A DNA stretch of 64,000 bases from Pedobacter sp. Leaf216 (GTDB lineage: Bacteria; Bacteroidota; Bacteroidia; Sphingobacteriales; Sphingobacteriaceae), in assembly GCF_001421515.1 (NCBI RefSeq), contig NZ_LMKM01000023.1, forward strand, positions 409,209 through 473,208, in the 5' to 3' direction. Of the stretch, positions 1 through 9,789 are shown one piece after another. A model generated the notes under the pieces. The model was not told the DNA's origin, did not search any database, and was given only the letters and a program-made list of their open reading frames with translations. A program made the position numbers and the translations under genes. Position 1 is the first letter of the stretch. The number at the start of each line of letters is the position of its first letter.

Positions 1-3000
1 TACCCGCAACAGCCGATACAGGAATGGTAACCGCTGAACTCAAAGTGGTATTCGCAGCTCCTGTAAGCGTTACGGTATAGTTGGCAACAGCATTCGTTCC
101 CTCGGTAACTGTGGCATCACCGCTCAATGTCGCAACAGGACGGTCGTTATCTATGATCGTTGCCGTTCCTGTTGATGTGGCAGCAGGAATGGTAACCTGA
201 GTACCGATGCTAGTGCCGTTCAACGTAACCGTAAAAGTTTCATCAGCCTCGGCAATATTGTCATTGATCACCGGGATACTAATTGTTTGGGTAGCCCCGC
301 TTGCCGAGTTGGCCGGGAAGCTGATTGTCGCATTTGTCGATCCCGTATAATCAGATCCGGCGGTTGCAGTACCATTTGCCGTTGAGTAAGTAACCGTAAA
401 AGCGTTCTGTACTGCGCCTGTTAAGGTAACGGTAAATGTAGCAGGACCGTTCGCCTCTCCTACCGAAACGGTTGGCGTAATGGCAACAGTGGCAAAATCG
501 TTATCAGAGATATTTACTGTAGCTGTAGCATTAGCAGGTGTTGTAGTAATCAAAACACCATTATCAGCTGATGATAGTGTTAATATAACGCTTTCAGATC
601 CTTCCACTAAATTATCATCAATAACCGCTAGTGGAATAGTTACCGATGTTGCATTAGCAGGAATCGTAGCGGTACTAGCTATCGTATAATCACTACCAAT
701 TGAAGCTGTGCCAGATATGGTATAGTTAATCACAGTAGGGTTAGCCGATGCATTTTGAATAGTAAAGGTGTAAGAACCCGCAGCTCCTCCTTCAGTAACG
801 GTTGGTGTAGCCGTAGATACAGAAACATAATTCACGACCGAAACAGTTGAATTGTATTGAATATTATTACAAGATTCGGTAGCAGTTCCATTTTTACATT
901 CAAGATGAGGATCCGTTGGAGTTGACGTGGTATTAGGATCGGTAGCATCAGGATCTGTAGTATCGGCAGTACGGATCATACTAGCTTCAACCGGAATATT
1001 TTTGCCAGCTAAAGTGGATCCAACTGTACCGGTTATTGTGTATGTAGCAGTGCTACCGCTAACCATATTTAATTTGGCATTGAACTGACTTCCTGAAATA
1101 GAACCGCTTGTTTGACTTACTATTCCTCCTGTTGAAGATGATAATTGTGCATTCGTAACTGTAAAACCGGCAGGTGCAGTAAAATTAAAGCCAGCTCCCG
1201 TTACATCACTTGTGCTGCCGGCAGCTGTATTATTATTATTTTCAACAACGACAGTATACGTAACCGTGCTTCCAACTGCAACAGGTGTGTTGAAAGTAGG
1301 TGTGATACTATTTGTTCTTAAATCTGCTACAGCAATATTGATATTTACAGGCTTAGTAACCTCTGCACCCATAATGTAAGCATAAGTATCAAGAGATTTT
1401 TCATTACCAAATGATTGATTCCCCGTACCACTATTTCCAGCCCCCGTACCTGAACCGGAAACATAAGAGCCCCATTTGTGCCCTCCATTTCCAGTTGTGG
1501 AAGATGAACCCGTAGTTTGTACAACTGGATTAGAACTTGAAGCTAATGTTCCTGCACCGGAGATATTGCTATCATTCCAATAAACAATATCGCTATAAAC
1601 CTGCGGACTCGAATTACCACTTTGAACAATATAATTATTGGTATTTTCAGTTAATTCTATTATAATACCATTTGGATTAATCTCCATATCAATATAAGGA
1701 AAGTGAACCTCAGCAGTTAATAGCCTTACCTTAATATTACTAATGACAGTTCCCGCTGGAAGATCAGCACCAGCACCATCTTTACCATCCCAAACTACTG
1801 AATTGGTAGACCCTGCAAATGCGTCACCTGTTAAAACTCTCGGGGTAGCTGCCGGAATCGTAATTTGGTAGGTACCATTCTCTGATGCTGTGAACGTAAT
1901 AGTTGCCCCTTTCCTTCCAGCTTTATCTACTGTACCTTCTTTACCAGTCAATGCAATATTCGAAATGGTTGGTGTCGTAGCTGTTTTTTTTAGCCAGGTA
2001 GTTGTTGTTGTATTTGGACCATCCAAGGATACATTTTGGTCAGTAGTTGGAAGATCTGTTGCAGGTGCTAAATAAAAAATCTTATGTGTTATCTGAATTG
2101 ATGGATTAGAAAGATCCTGAGTTGTAGGGTCTTTAACCGCAGCAGCAACAGCTGGTCTTGTTGAGGCATCCAAACTCTTAAATGTCGGGTTTCCACTGGC
2201 ATCTATAAAACCTTTATTGTTCGCAAAAAATGAAAAGAATGCGCCATGAGCACCATTTGTTTTAACTCGATAAGCACGCCCATTTTTAGTCAAAACATAA
2301 TTATTTCCATAGTATCCTGTAGAAAAATCTGCATTATATACCATTAGATTTAATACATTAGCGTAAACCCTACCAGGAATTGGTGCCGGAATTGTACTTA
2401 AAACTGTTATATCCCAGGCCGCAATCATATTAAAGCTATTGGCAGTGGTTGGGGCTGTCCAATCTACATTTGATAGAATATTTGTAGTTCCTGTCTCAGT
2501 TGTATTAATTGCAGGAGCATTCACGTCTCCAACTGGAAGAAACTCAACTTTGTAAACACCTGTTACTGGAACTGTATAGTAGGCTGGTGTATAACGATTT
2601 GGGGTGGCATCTGCCACTGTATACTTTGGACCAGCAACTTCATTAGCTCTCGTATTTATACGTCCTACGGTAGTACTTGTAGCTACCGGAATATTAGCTC
2701 CTGTAGGGCTAGTCAATCTAATAGCTGCATTGCCGACACCAGCTGAACTGAAGGCCATTGCAAGTCGTTCACCAGCATTAGCATATACATAGTGAGCACC
2801 TAAAGTTTTAAATGGCCAGGAATTGATAGTTGTACCGTCCGTAGTATAAGAATTGCTATACATAAAGGCTCTTCTACCAACTGTAGTTCCTTGGTATAAA
2901 TCCTTACTACCATCGGCAAATGCTGAATTCAAATTCGTAAAAAGAAGTAGAACGGCTAAAAGCAGTAACTGCACAAAATATTTACCGAAAAAGCTCGCTA

Positions 3001-3064
3001 AATTATTGTTAGTCCTCGAAAAATTTCGCGCAGGGGTACGCGAAGAGAGTAAATTTTTATTCAT
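1..3064 (-). CDS. Large secreted Calx-beta-domain adhesin (3' end outside window)
   Basis: An open frame runs from an ATG at 3064 through position 2 with no stop, about 1021 codons, so the C-terminus lies outside the window. Residues 27-51 form a signal peptide with a long basic N-region, a hydrophobic stretch (QLLLLAVLLLF) and an SAFA cleavage site. Residues about 55-590 match nothing I recognise and are Thr/Ser/Asn-rich. Residues about 590-730 look like a DUF11/conserved-repeat Ig-like fold. From about 745 there are tandem Calx-beta domains, each with TVTEGG, GTA..GSDYT and DN..E..E..T motifs; two are complete (about 745-850 and 850-965) and a third is cut. Such proteins are normally exported by the type IX system and adhere to surfaces, but the C-terminal sorting domain that would show this is not visible. 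The secreted adhesin call is firm; the ligand is unknown. Confidence 0.85.
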   Translation of the reverse strand, partial: MNKNLLSSRTPARNFSRTNNNLASFFGKYFVQLLLLAVLLLFTNLNSAFADGSKDLYQGTTVGRRAFMYSNSYTTDGTTINSWPFKTLGAHYVYANAGERLAMAFSSAGVGNAAIRLTSPTGANIPVATSTTVGRINTRANEVAGPKYTVADATPNRYTPAYYTVPVTGVYKVEFLPVGDVNAPAINTTETGTTNILSNVDWTAPTTANSFNMIAAWDITVLSTIPAPIPGRVYANVLNLMVYNADFSTGYYGNNYVLTKNGRAYRVKTNGAHGAFFSFFANNKGFIDASGNPTFKSLDASTRPAVAAAVKDPTTQDLSNPSIQITHKIFYLAPATDLPTTDQNVSLDGPNTTTTTWLKKTATTPTISNIALTGKEGTVDKAGRKGATITFTASENGTYQITIPAATPRVLTGDAFAGSTNSVVWDGKDGAGADLPAGTVISNIKVRLLTAEVHFPYIDMEINPNGIIIELTENTNNYIVQSGNSSPQVYSDIVYWNDSNISGAGTLASSSNPVVQTTGSSSTTGNGGHKWGSYVSGSGTGAGNSGTGNQSFGNEKSLDTYAYIMGAEVTKPVNINIAVADLRTNSITPTFNTPVAVGSTVTYTVVVENNNNTAAGSTSDVTGAGFNFTAPAGFTVTNAQLSSSTGGIVSQTSGSISGSQFNAKLNMVSGSTATYTITGTVGSTLAGKNIPVEASMIRTADTTDPDATDPNTTSTPTDPHLECKNGTATESCNNIQYNSTVSVVNYVSVSTATPTVTEGGAAGSYTFTIQNASANPTVINYTISGTASIGSDYTIASTATIPANATSVTIPLAVIDDNLVEGSESVILTLSSADNGVLITTTPANATATVNISDNDFATVAITPTVSVGEANGPATFTVTLTGAVQNAFTVTYSTANGTATAGSDYTGSTNATISFPANSASGATQTISIPVINDNIAEADETFTVTLNGTSIGTQVTIPAATSTGTATIIDNDRPVATLSGDATVTEGTNAVANYTVTLTGAANTTLSSAVTIPVSAVAG

Positions 3065-3632
3065 ACACGGGATAATAGGGACTTACATCACTTGGAATGA
3101 TGCAATTTGCAATAGTTATTTGTCGGTTATCAGCGTTACCTACGTAATCTCAAAACCTATGGTTTTAAAAAAAATGAAAAAAATTAAAACAATTTTGAAA
3201 TTTTGTTCATTCCATTCATTTCAAGCCGCAAAGATATATTATTCCGTATCATAATTTTTACCTCCCTCCCAAAAAATGTCGTATTTAAAATACAAAAAGT
3301 ACCGAATTTGATTTTTATCATCATTAAATTGCGTTTGCTAGTAATTAGACAGGTTTTTGAAAGTGTTGAAATTGAGAGAAGTTTGATTCTAATCAATTAC
3401 TTTTCAACAACTTATAGCTATATAATTGTTGTGTCATATTGAAGAATTAATTTCAAAATATGATAAGTACCAAATATGCGCAATCATTTAACTAATCATT
3501 AATAAAATTACTTATAAATCCTTTTAGTAAAACTTACAGGCAGCCACTGATAAAGTTATCAGGCACTCAATATCAAAATGAAAACGTTTAACAAAACTTT
3601 GCCTTTAAGAGATTGTTAGTTATACATAAAAC
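3065..3632. other. Divergent intergenic region, 568 bp
   Basis: This A+T-rich gap separates the divergent adhesin and the 59-residue gene at 3633. It contains poly-A and poly-T runs, and short open frames on both strands overlap each other without a recognisable protein. It presumably carries the promoters of both flanking genes, but I see no convincing TAnnTTTG box. I call no gene here. Confidence 0.5.
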
Positions 3633-3812
3633 ATGATTATGAAAACTAAAAGCAAAGAAAATACGGAAAAAACTAAAGGCACCTCTAAAGAAAAGGCATC
3701 ATTTGATCAAAATGGGGAGGGTGCAGCGCCTAAATATGGCCAATCAGGCTCTACCCCGAACGAATCCGGAGAGAGCGGAGTTGGTACGACTAAAAAAAAT
3801 AAAGAAAACTAA
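3633..3812 (+). CDS. 59-residue Lys/Ser/Gly-rich hydrophilic protein
   Basis: The frame starts ATG ATT ATG at 3633 and ends TAA at 3812. The product is very hydrophilic: the first 25 residues are Lys/Glu/Thr-rich, the middle contains GEGAAPKYGQSGS, and the tail is KKNKEN. There is no signal peptide, membrane segment or cysteine, and the composition suggests an intrinsically disordered cytoplasmic protein. A strong hairpin terminator follows directly (3821-3850), which supports a real transcription unit. The start could also be the second Met at 3639. I do not recognise the family; similar small disordered proteins in this phylum are linked to general stress, but that is only an analogy. Confidence 0.6.
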   Translation: MIMKTKSKENTEKTKGTSKEKASFDQNGEGAAPKYGQSGSTPNESGESGVGTTKKNKEN

Positions 3813-3820
3813 TGCAATAA

Positions 3821-3850
3821 GATAAAAAGAGTGCTAACACTCTTTTTATC
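3821..3850. terminator. Bidirectional terminator between convergent genes
   Basis: Perfect 13-bp arms (GATAAAAAGAGTG and its complement) enclose a 4-base CTAA loop. The A-rich and T-rich arms supply a U tract on either strand. It serves the + strand gene ending at 3812 and overlaps the stop codon of the - strand regulator (3846-3848). Confidence 0.85.
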
Positions 3851-4493
3851 TTTCATAGATACTCATCTTTTCAGCAAGCTCTATAATGCTCTTTATTTTT
3901 AATTTCTGAAAAAGTCTTAGTTTGTAAGTACTTACTGTACCCATTTGAAGATTTAGCTGATTGGAAATTTCCAATACGCCAATGCCTTTGGTAAGTAATT
4001 CTGCAACTTCAAGCTCGCGACCAGAAAGTTTTGTAAATGGATTATCTGCATCATTACCCAATATGCTGTTAAACATATTTTCTTTAACATTTCTGCTCGA
4101 ATAACGGCTGCCAGCTAAAATGGTAGTAATTGCGGTTACAATTTCCGATTCTTCCGCATTTTTGGTTAAATATCCTGATGCGCCAGATTTTAAATAAGGA
4201 ACAGCATAAATGTTTTCATTTAATGAAGAAAATACAAGGATTTTCGCATTTGGCTGAACCAATTTTAACTGATCGATAACCTTAAGGTTGTTACCGCCAG
4301 GTAAATTTACGTCGATGATAATTAAACTCGGCGACTTTTCTGCTTCTACAAGCGCCTGCTCCATAGTGGAAGCATGAATGATCTCGACACCAGGCCAAAA
4401 ATCTGATATTAAACCTTTTAGGCCACGACGGATGATTTCGTGATCATCAGCAATGAGCACACTAAAAGTACTTACGGCATTTTTTGTTTTCAT
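3846..4493 (-). CDS. NarL/FixJ-type response regulator (REC + LuxR HTH)
   Basis: This 215-residue protein has an N-terminal receiver domain (about 10-130) with the acidic pair D16-D17, the phospho-acceptor D61 (IIIDVNLPGG), S89 and K111. A LuxR/GerE-type helix-turn-helix follows at about 153-210 (LSGRELEVAELLTKG, then MGTVSTYKLRLFQKL). It should bind DNA as a phosphorylation-controlled dimer. No histidine kinase lies next to it, so it is an orphan whose partner is encoded elsewhere. It is monocistronic: a 620 bp gap lies upstream and a shared terminator overlaps its stop. Family assignment is certain; the target genes and signal are unknown. Confidence 0.93.
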   Translation of the reverse strand: MKTKNAVSTFSVLIADDHEIIRRGLKGLISDFWPGVEIIHASTMEQALVEAEKSPSLIIIDVNLPGGNNLKVIDQLKLVQPNAKILVFSSLNENIYAVPYLKSGASGYLTKNAEESEIVTAITTILAGSRYSSRNVKENMFNSILGNDADNPFTKLSGRELEVAELLTKGIGVLEISNQLNLQMGTVSTYKLRLFQKLKIKSIIELAEKMSIYER

Positions 4494-5113
4494 TATTTAT
4501 AAGAATATTTCTGCAAGTTAATAAAAAGTTATTTTTTTGTACGCAATTGTAGTAAATTTTTCGTTCAATTATGTAAATATTATTATACACAAAATTAAAA
4601 TTCTGTTAAAAAATAACCTAACACCAGAATTACCAGATTGTTTGGAGCTATAAATAATCAATAAAAACCTGTTTTATTGATACCAAAAACACCCAAATTC
4701 CTCATCATCAACTTAACCAAAATGAACTTTGTTATGCATCTCTAAAAACTTTCTGCTCTACATCGGCAGCATATTAACCATAAATACCGCTTAAGATCAC
4801 ATAATTAAACAATATGTGTAAATTTTGGTAAACCGTTAAACGTTTAAATATTATAAGCTTAAAAATTTCGATAACAAACCTGTATTAAATATTAGAAATA
4901 AAACACATTGTATATGTTATTTCCTTACAGAAATACATCATTATTTTAGCAAGTACGATTATTGACAAAAATCAACAACAATATTAAAACCATATAACTT
5001 ATTATACGCGTTTTAACTAAAAATAGAAATGGTGAACTTGGTAAATTGATTATCGAATAACAACCTTACACGAGAATACATTCAAGAGAGAAAATAAATT
5101 TAGAAATGATTTT
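4494..5113. other. Long A+T-rich intergenic region, 620 bp
   Basis: This gap lies upstream of the response regulator and downstream of the Crp/Fnr gene, both on the - strand. It is very A+T-rich with many stops in all frames. A minus-strand TAATTTTG box (4590-4597, read as its complement) fits the -7 element of Bacteroidetes promoters, but no TTTG lies at the expected upstream distance. I see no RNA gene or strong hairpin. Confidence 0.4.
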
Positions 5114-5728
5114 TTAAATTTTAGCTCTGATCCTACTAAGCGTTTCAAGCCGAATGGCTAAAAATGAAGCAATATGCTTTAAAGAAACCCGGTTAATTAA
5201 ACCAGGAAAAGACACTAAAAAACGTTTATACCTTTTTTCAGCAGATGAAATTCTACATAAATAAGCCCTTTCCTCAGCCGAGCGGTAATACACTTCCATC
5301 ATCTTCCTCCCTACAACATTGGCTTCAGGAAAATTCTCGTATAAATACTCTGAAAGTACATGTGGTATGGCAATTAAATCAACATCTTCCAAAGCCTGCA
5401 AATATTCCTCCGAATCACTATCTATCCATAAGTTACGAATCGTACCAACCACCTCATTTTCTTTGGCAATCCAGGTGGTAATTTCGCTGGTTCCATCCTT
5501 TACAAAGCCTCTAACTACACCTTTTACAATCAAAAAAAGGAATTTATTACGGTCTACCGGAGAAACTAAAAATTTATTCTTTTTGTAACTTACAGGAAAA
5601 GTGTGTTGATTGATGCGTTTTTCAATTTCAATGTTTAAAGGATGAAATTTTTTGAAAATTGAAACCACGGGAGAAAAATTATTATATTTCTTCCATCTAT
5701 CTTCATCAGATAAGTTGACTGCGAGCAT
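5114..5728 (-). CDS. Crp/Fnr-family transcriptional regulator
   Basis: A 204-residue protein with a cyclic-nucleotide-binding-like beta-roll at about 25-135 (VSYKKNKFLVSPVDRNKFLFLIVKGVVRGF) and a C-terminal DNA-binding part ending VSLKHIASFLAIRLETLSRIRAK, the recognition-helix pattern of this group. The cAMP-binding PRE/RAELSL..RS signature is absent, so the ligand is probably not cAMP. No [4Fe-4S]-ligating cysteine cluster is present either, so it is not a classical Fnr. The same general family recurs at 61936-62505. It sits alone, with 114 bp to the upstream gene. Regulatory targets cannot be read from the sequence. Confidence 0.85.
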   Translation of the reverse strand: MLAVNLSDEDRWKKYNNFSPVVSIFKKFHPLNIEIEKRINQHTFPVSYKKNKFLVSPVDRNKFLFLIVKGVVRGFVKDGTSEITTWIAKENEVVGTIRNLWIDSDSEEYLQALEDVDLIAIPHVLSEYLYENFPEANVVGRKMMEVYYRSAEERAYLCRISSAEKRYKRFLVSFPGLINRVSLKHIASFLAIRLETLSRIRAKI

Positions 5729-5842
5729 ATGAATACGGTTGGGACAGACAAATTCTGCGTTTTAAGCAGAATAACAATGTAATGATAAGAAGATAGAATT
5801 GAAAAAAGAAGTTTTTTTTGACATTTCTCAATTTTTTCGGCC

Positions 5843-6694
5843 TTACAATATCTTTTCTACCCCTAGGCCAAACAAGGCGAAATCATATTTTACAGGATCC
5901 GAAGGATCAAATTGTTTCAAATTATCGGTGAGTTCAACCGCCGTAAGCCAGTCAGTTTGCTTTCGGTTAATCAATCCCAACAAACGCCCTACCCTATCCA
6001 CATGCACATCGCATGGGCAAATTAAATCCTTTGGTTTAAGCGTATTCCAAATGCCAAAATCCACACCATTATCATCTGCCCTAACCATCCACCTTAAAAA
6101 CATATTTAGGCGTTTACAGGTCGATTTTTGCTTTGGCGAAGAAATATGCTTTTTAGTGCGGTGCGGAAAATCCTCCAAGGAGAAAAAATAGGCCCTAAAG
6201 TGATTTAAAGCCTGCTCAATTGTGAAAGTTAATGTTCCGGATAAGCAAACTTCTGAAGCGTATTCAATTTCACTTCCAATGGATGAAACCGCTAAATATT
6301 CTGATAAATAAGTATCTTGCTGAGGCACAAATGCCTGTTCCAAACTATAAAAATGCTGATAATGCTGTTTAAAAAATGAAATAAAATAGAGTAAATCAGT
6401 ATCGTTAAAAGTACGGTGCTTAAAATTTAGCAACCGCTTTAAATCATCATCTGTATGGTTAACCACAAAATCATAAGGAGCATTATCCATGCGGTTAAGC
6501 AATTCCTTACACTTATTAATGATGGTTTTACGCTGGCCCCAGGCCAAAACAGCAGCAAAAAAACCTGCAATTTCAATATCCTGCTTTTTATCAAAAAGAT
6601 GTGGAATACAAACAGGGTCATTTGCTATAAAATCTGGTCGGTTGTACTGATCAACTTTACTATCCAAAAAATTTTTCAGCTCTAAAAATTGCAT
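5843..6694 (-). CDS. TIGR02757 (DUF2400) family protein
   Basis: This 283-residue soluble protein has the features of the TIGR02757 family found widely in Bacteroidetes: an N-terminal NRPDFIANDPVCIPHLF segment, an AWGQRKTI motif, and a C-terminal part around residues 195-250 (MFLRWMVRADD, then PCDVHVDRVGRLLGL) that resembles the helix-hairpin-helix region of HhH-GPD base-excision glycosylases. Catalytic activity has not been inferred from the sequence alone. It has no signal peptide or membrane helix. A repeat element separates it from metB upstream. Confidence 0.85.
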   Translation of the reverse strand: MQFLELKNFLDSKVDQYNRPDFIANDPVCIPHLFDKKQDIEIAGFFAAVLAWGQRKTIINKCKELLNRMDNAPYDFVVNHTDDDLKRLLNFKHRTFNDTDLLYFISFFKQHYQHFYSLEQAFVPQQDTYLSEYLAVSSIGSEIEYASEVCLSGTLTFTIEQALNHFRAYFFSLEDFPHRTKKHISSPKQKSTCKRLNMFLRWMVRADDNGVDFGIWNTLKPKDLICPCDVHVDRVGRLLGLINRKQTDWLTAVELTDNLKQFDPSDPVKYDFALFGLGVEKIL

Positions 6695-6793
6695 TGTTAG
6701 TTTTGATTAGACGTGAATTTCTTCCTTCTCCTTAGCTGTAATTTGGAACAAATTGAATAGCCTGATATCTTTTTGAAGGTTCAATAAAAATTA

Positions 6794-6879
6794 CGTCATT
6801 TCGACTGAAACGCAGTGGAGCGGAAAGATCTACCTAAATAAAGATTCCTCAACTTCATTGTACTCCAATCGAAATGACG
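6794..6879. repeat. Dispersed copy of palindromic repeat type A
   Basis: Outer arms CGTCATTTCGA and TCGAAATGACG with inner segments GGAAAGATC...AGATTCCTC make an imperfect 86-bp hairpin. It is a diverged copy of the unit arrayed at 22901-24486 and 51243-52155. It lies between the metB stop and the next gene start, both on the - strand. Confidence 0.75.
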
Positions 6880-6898
6880 GCAATTTATTACACTTAGC

Positions 6899-8038
6899 CT
6901 AAGCCAATGCGCGTTCCAGATCTTCCAAAAGATCATCAATATCCTCTACCCCAACGCTTAAACGCAAAAGGTTATCGGTAACGCCTACTTTCTCTCTTTC
7001 TTCCTTAGGAATTGAGCCATGAGTCATTGTTGCAGGGTGATTGATTAAGGATTCTACCCCACCTAAAGATTCGGCAAGGGTGAATACCTTAAAATTAGAT
7101 GAAATTCTAAATGTTTCTTCCAAATCTGCACCTTTTAAGGTAATTGAGATCATTCCTCCAAAACCACGCATTTGTTTTTTAGCGATATCATGGTTAGGAT
7201 GGTCTTCAAAACCCGGCCAGTAGATTTTATCAACCTTTGGATGAGTTTTTAAATAACGGGCAATGCGCTCACCGTTTTCGCAGTGCGCTTTCATTCTTAA
7301 ATGAAGCGTTTTAATGCCTCTTAATACCAAAAATGCATCTTGCGGACCAGGGGTTGCACCACAGGCATTGTAAATAAACCAAAGGTCTTTATACAATTGC
7401 TCATCATTTGTTACCAACGCCCCCATCACCACATCAGAGTGACCACCAATGTACTTCGTTACCGAATGCATCACAATATCTGCTCCTAAATCTATAGGGT
7501 TTTGCAGGTATGGTGAAGCAAAAGTATTATCAACTGTAAGAATTAAGTTTTTCTCTTTTGTAATTTTTGCCACACCTTCAATATCTATAATTTGCATTGT
7601 TGGGTTTGTAGGGGTTTCAATCCATACCAACTTCGTTTTATCATTGATATAAGACAACATATTTTCTGGCTTCGAAAGATCCAGAAAATGGAATTTGATG
7701 CCATATTTGGTATAAATTTTTGTAAAAATACGATAAGATCCTCCGTAAAGGTCGTTTCCGGTAATAACCTCATCGCCAGGCTGCAATAGTTTTAATACGG
7801 CATCAGTTGCACCCATTCCACTCGAAAAAGCCAAACCATATCTGGCATTTTCCAAAGCAGCTAAACAGTCTTCCAAAGCTTTACGTGTTGGATTTGTTCC
7901 CCTCGAATATTCATATCCTTTGTTATCGCCGGGAGATTTTTGCCAATAAGTAGAAGTTTGGTAAATCGGTGTCATTACAGCACCAGTTGTTGGATCAGGC
8001 TCTTGACCTGCATGTATAGCTTTGGTTGCGAATTTCAT
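6899..8038 (-). CDS. metB: Cystathionine gamma-synthase (Cys/Met metabolism PLP enzyme)
   Basis: A 379-residue fold-type-I PLP enzyme that joins an activated homoserine to cysteine, giving cystathionine for methionine synthesis. The PLP lysine is K195 in SVTKYIGGHSDVVMG, D170 in LTVDNTFASPYLQ binds the pyridine nitrogen, and YSRGTNPTR (44-52) is the neighbouring-subunit phosphate site. FSSGMGA (71-77) contacts the cofactor. Length matches the family. Cystathionine gamma-lyase and O-acetylhomoserine sulfhydrylase share these motifs, so synthase versus lyase activity is not settled. It is downstream of proS with an 82 bp hairpin-containing gap. Confidence 0.85.
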   Translation of the reverse strand: MKFATKAIHAGQEPDPTTGAVMTPIYQTSTYWQKSPGDNKGYEYSRGTNPTRKALEDCLAALENARYGLAFSSGMGATDAVLKLLQPGDEVITGNDLYGGSYRIFTKIYTKYGIKFHFLDLSKPENMLSYINDKTKLVWIETPTNPTMQIIDIEGVAKITKEKNLILTVDNTFASPYLQNPIDLGADIVMHSVTKYIGGHSDVVMGALVTNDEQLYKDLWFIYNACGATPGPQDAFLVLRGIKTLHLRMKAHCENGERIARYLKTHPKVDKIYWPGFEDHPNHDIAKKQMRGFGGMISITLKGADLEETFRISSNFKVFTLAESLGGVESLINHPATMTHGSIPKEEREKVGVTDNLLRLSVGVEDIDDLLEDLERALA

Positions 8039-8046
8039 TTTTTTTC

Positions 8047-8111
8047 AGATTTGAGATGCGAGACTTAAGATGTAAGATGAGATCCATTCTCAAATCTAAC
8101 ATCTCAAATCT
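8047..8111. repeat. Palindrome between proS and metB
   Basis: A 12-bp arm AGATTTGAGATG (8047-8058) and its exact complement CATCTCAAATCT (8100-8111) flank further partial copies of the same words (AAGATG, AAGATGAG, CTCAAATCT). The nested structure looks like a degenerate multi-copy palindrome. It could fold in the proS-metB transcript, but there is no T tract. Confidence 0.7.
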
Positions 8112-8120
8112 CATGTCTAA

Positions 8121-9593
8121 TTAATATGCTCTAGCGAACAATACCCTTTGGATTGAAGGCTTGCCTGAATAAATACATACCCCATCTTCCAGTTTATTAT
8201 CTAAAGGAATACAACGTATGGTTGCTTTTGTTTCTTCTTTTATTTTTTGTTCTGTTTCTGGTGTACCGTCCCAGTGCGCTGAGATAAAACCTGCTTTGGT
8301 ATCTAAAAGCTCTTGGAACTCTTCGTAACTATTGGCCTCAGTTATATGTTCATCACGATAAGCCAGTGCCTTGTTAAACATACTTTGCTGAATATCTTCC
8401 AATAATTTGATGATGTAGATATCCAATCCTTCCTGAGGTACAGTTTGTTTTAACTTGGTATCTCTACGGGCAATTTCTACCGTTTTATTTTCTAAATCCC
8501 TACCGCCAATGGCAACACGGATTGGCACACCTTTCAATTCATAATCAGCAAACTTAAAACCAGGTCGCTGTGTATCTCTGTCATCATATTTAACAGAAAC
8601 GCCCATTCCCTTTAACCGCATGGTTAACTCATTTACATAAGTAGAAATTTTGGCAAGATCCTCATCACTCTTATAAATAGGAACAATTACAACCTGGATT
8701 GGTGCCAATTTTGGTGGAATAATTAAACCGGAATCGTCACTGTGTGCCATAATTAAAGCACCCATTAACCTGGTAGAAACACCCCATGATGAAGCCCAAA
8801 CGTGATCGAGTTTTCCATCTTTACCAGTAAATTTAACGTCAAATGCTTTAGCAAAATTCTGGCCCAAAAAGTGCGAAGTACCTGCCTGTAAAGCTTTACC
8901 ATCCTGCATCAATGCTTCAATACAATAAGTATCTAACGCGCCCGCAAACCTTTCATTTGGCGATTTACGCCCCCTGATTACAGGAACTGCCAACCAGTTT
9001 TCGGCAAAATCGGCATAAATGTGCAACATGCGTTCCGTTTCTTCAATTGCTTCCTGTGCAGTAGCATGTGCAGTATGGCCCTCTTGCCATAAAAATTCTG
9101 CAGTACGTAAAAACAACCTCGTACGCATTTCCCATCTTACCACATTGGCCCATTGATTAATCAATATCGGCAAATCGCGGTAAGACTGAATCCATCCTTT
9201 ATAGGTATTCCATATAATTGTTTCTGAGGTAGGACGAACGATTAACTCCTCTTCCAATTTGGCAGTTTCATCAACCACAATGTTCCCGTTACCGTCATTT
9301 TTTAAGCGATAATGTGTTACAACGGCACATTCTGTCGCAAAGCCCTCAACATGAGAAGCTTCCTTAGAAAAAAATGACTTTGGGATGAATAATGGAAAAT
9401 AGGCATTTTGGTGGCCTGTATCCTTAAACATTTTATCTAAAACAGCCTGCATTTTTTCCCATATGGCATAACCATTTGGCTTTATAACCATGCAACCACG
9501 TACAGCAGAGTGCTCTGCCAAATCTGCTTTTAATACAATATCATTATACCACTGGGAATAATCTGCTTCTCTGCTTGTAATTTCTTTGCTCAT
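8121..9593 (-). CDS. proS: Prolyl-tRNA synthetase, short archaeal/eukaryotic-type
   Basis: This class II synthetase charges tRNA-Pro. The start is set at the Met at 9593, which gives 490 residues beginning MSKEITSREADYSQWYND, the conserved N-terminus of type 3 ProS; an in-frame ATG 18 codons upstream would add a non-conserved extension. Visible motifs are ELIVRPTSETIIW, WEMRTRLFLRTAEFLWQEGHTAH (split motif 2 region) and the anticodon-binding domain from about residue 300 (VVIVPIY, then VGGRDLE-like VAIGGRDLENKTVE). It lacks the insertion editing domain of the long bacterial form, as expected in Bacteroidetes. Assignment is certain. Confidence 0.97.
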   Translation of the reverse strand: MSKEITSREADYSQWYNDIVLKADLAEHSAVRGCMVIKPNGYAIWEKMQAVLDKMFKDTGHQNAYFPLFIPKSFFSKEASHVEGFATECAVVTHYRLKNDGNGNIVVDETAKLEEELIVRPTSETIIWNTYKGWIQSYRDLPILINQWANVVRWEMRTRLFLRTAEFLWQEGHTAHATAQEAIEETERMLHIYADFAENWLAVPVIRGRKSPNERFAGALDTYCIEALMQDGKALQAGTSHFLGQNFAKAFDVKFTGKDGKLDHVWASSWGVSTRLMGALIMAHSDDSGLIIPPKLAPIQVVIVPIYKSDEDLAKISTYVNELTMRLKGMGVSVKYDDRDTQRPGFKFADYELKGVPIRVAIGGRDLENKTVEIARRDTKLKQTVPQEGLDIYIIKLLEDIQQSMFNKALAYRDEHITEANSYEEFQELLDTKAGFISAHWDGTPETEQKIKEETKATIRCIPLDNKLEDGVCIYSGKPSIQRVLFARAY

Positions 9594-9789
9594 GTTATGT
9601 ATTTGGAACGTAATTTGTGTGTTTAAAAGTGTAAAATTCGCTGGCAAATTTATAAATTTATGCCTACAAAATATTAAGAAATTAATATCTATTATTTTTG
9701 CTCATTTTTGACTAAATTACCAGTTAAGAATTATTTACCATTAAACTTGTTTATTCATTCGTGAACACACACAACTAAATATAAACACA

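Noticed and set aside
2853..3442. Open frames upstream and antisense to the adhesin start
   Set aside because: They overlap each other and the adhesin gene, are very Lys/Phe/Ile-rich because of base composition, and match no family.
4494..5113. A hidden RNA gene or small gene in the 620 bp gap
   Set aside because: No cloverleaf, strong hairpin or protein-like frame was found; the sequence is only A+T-rich.
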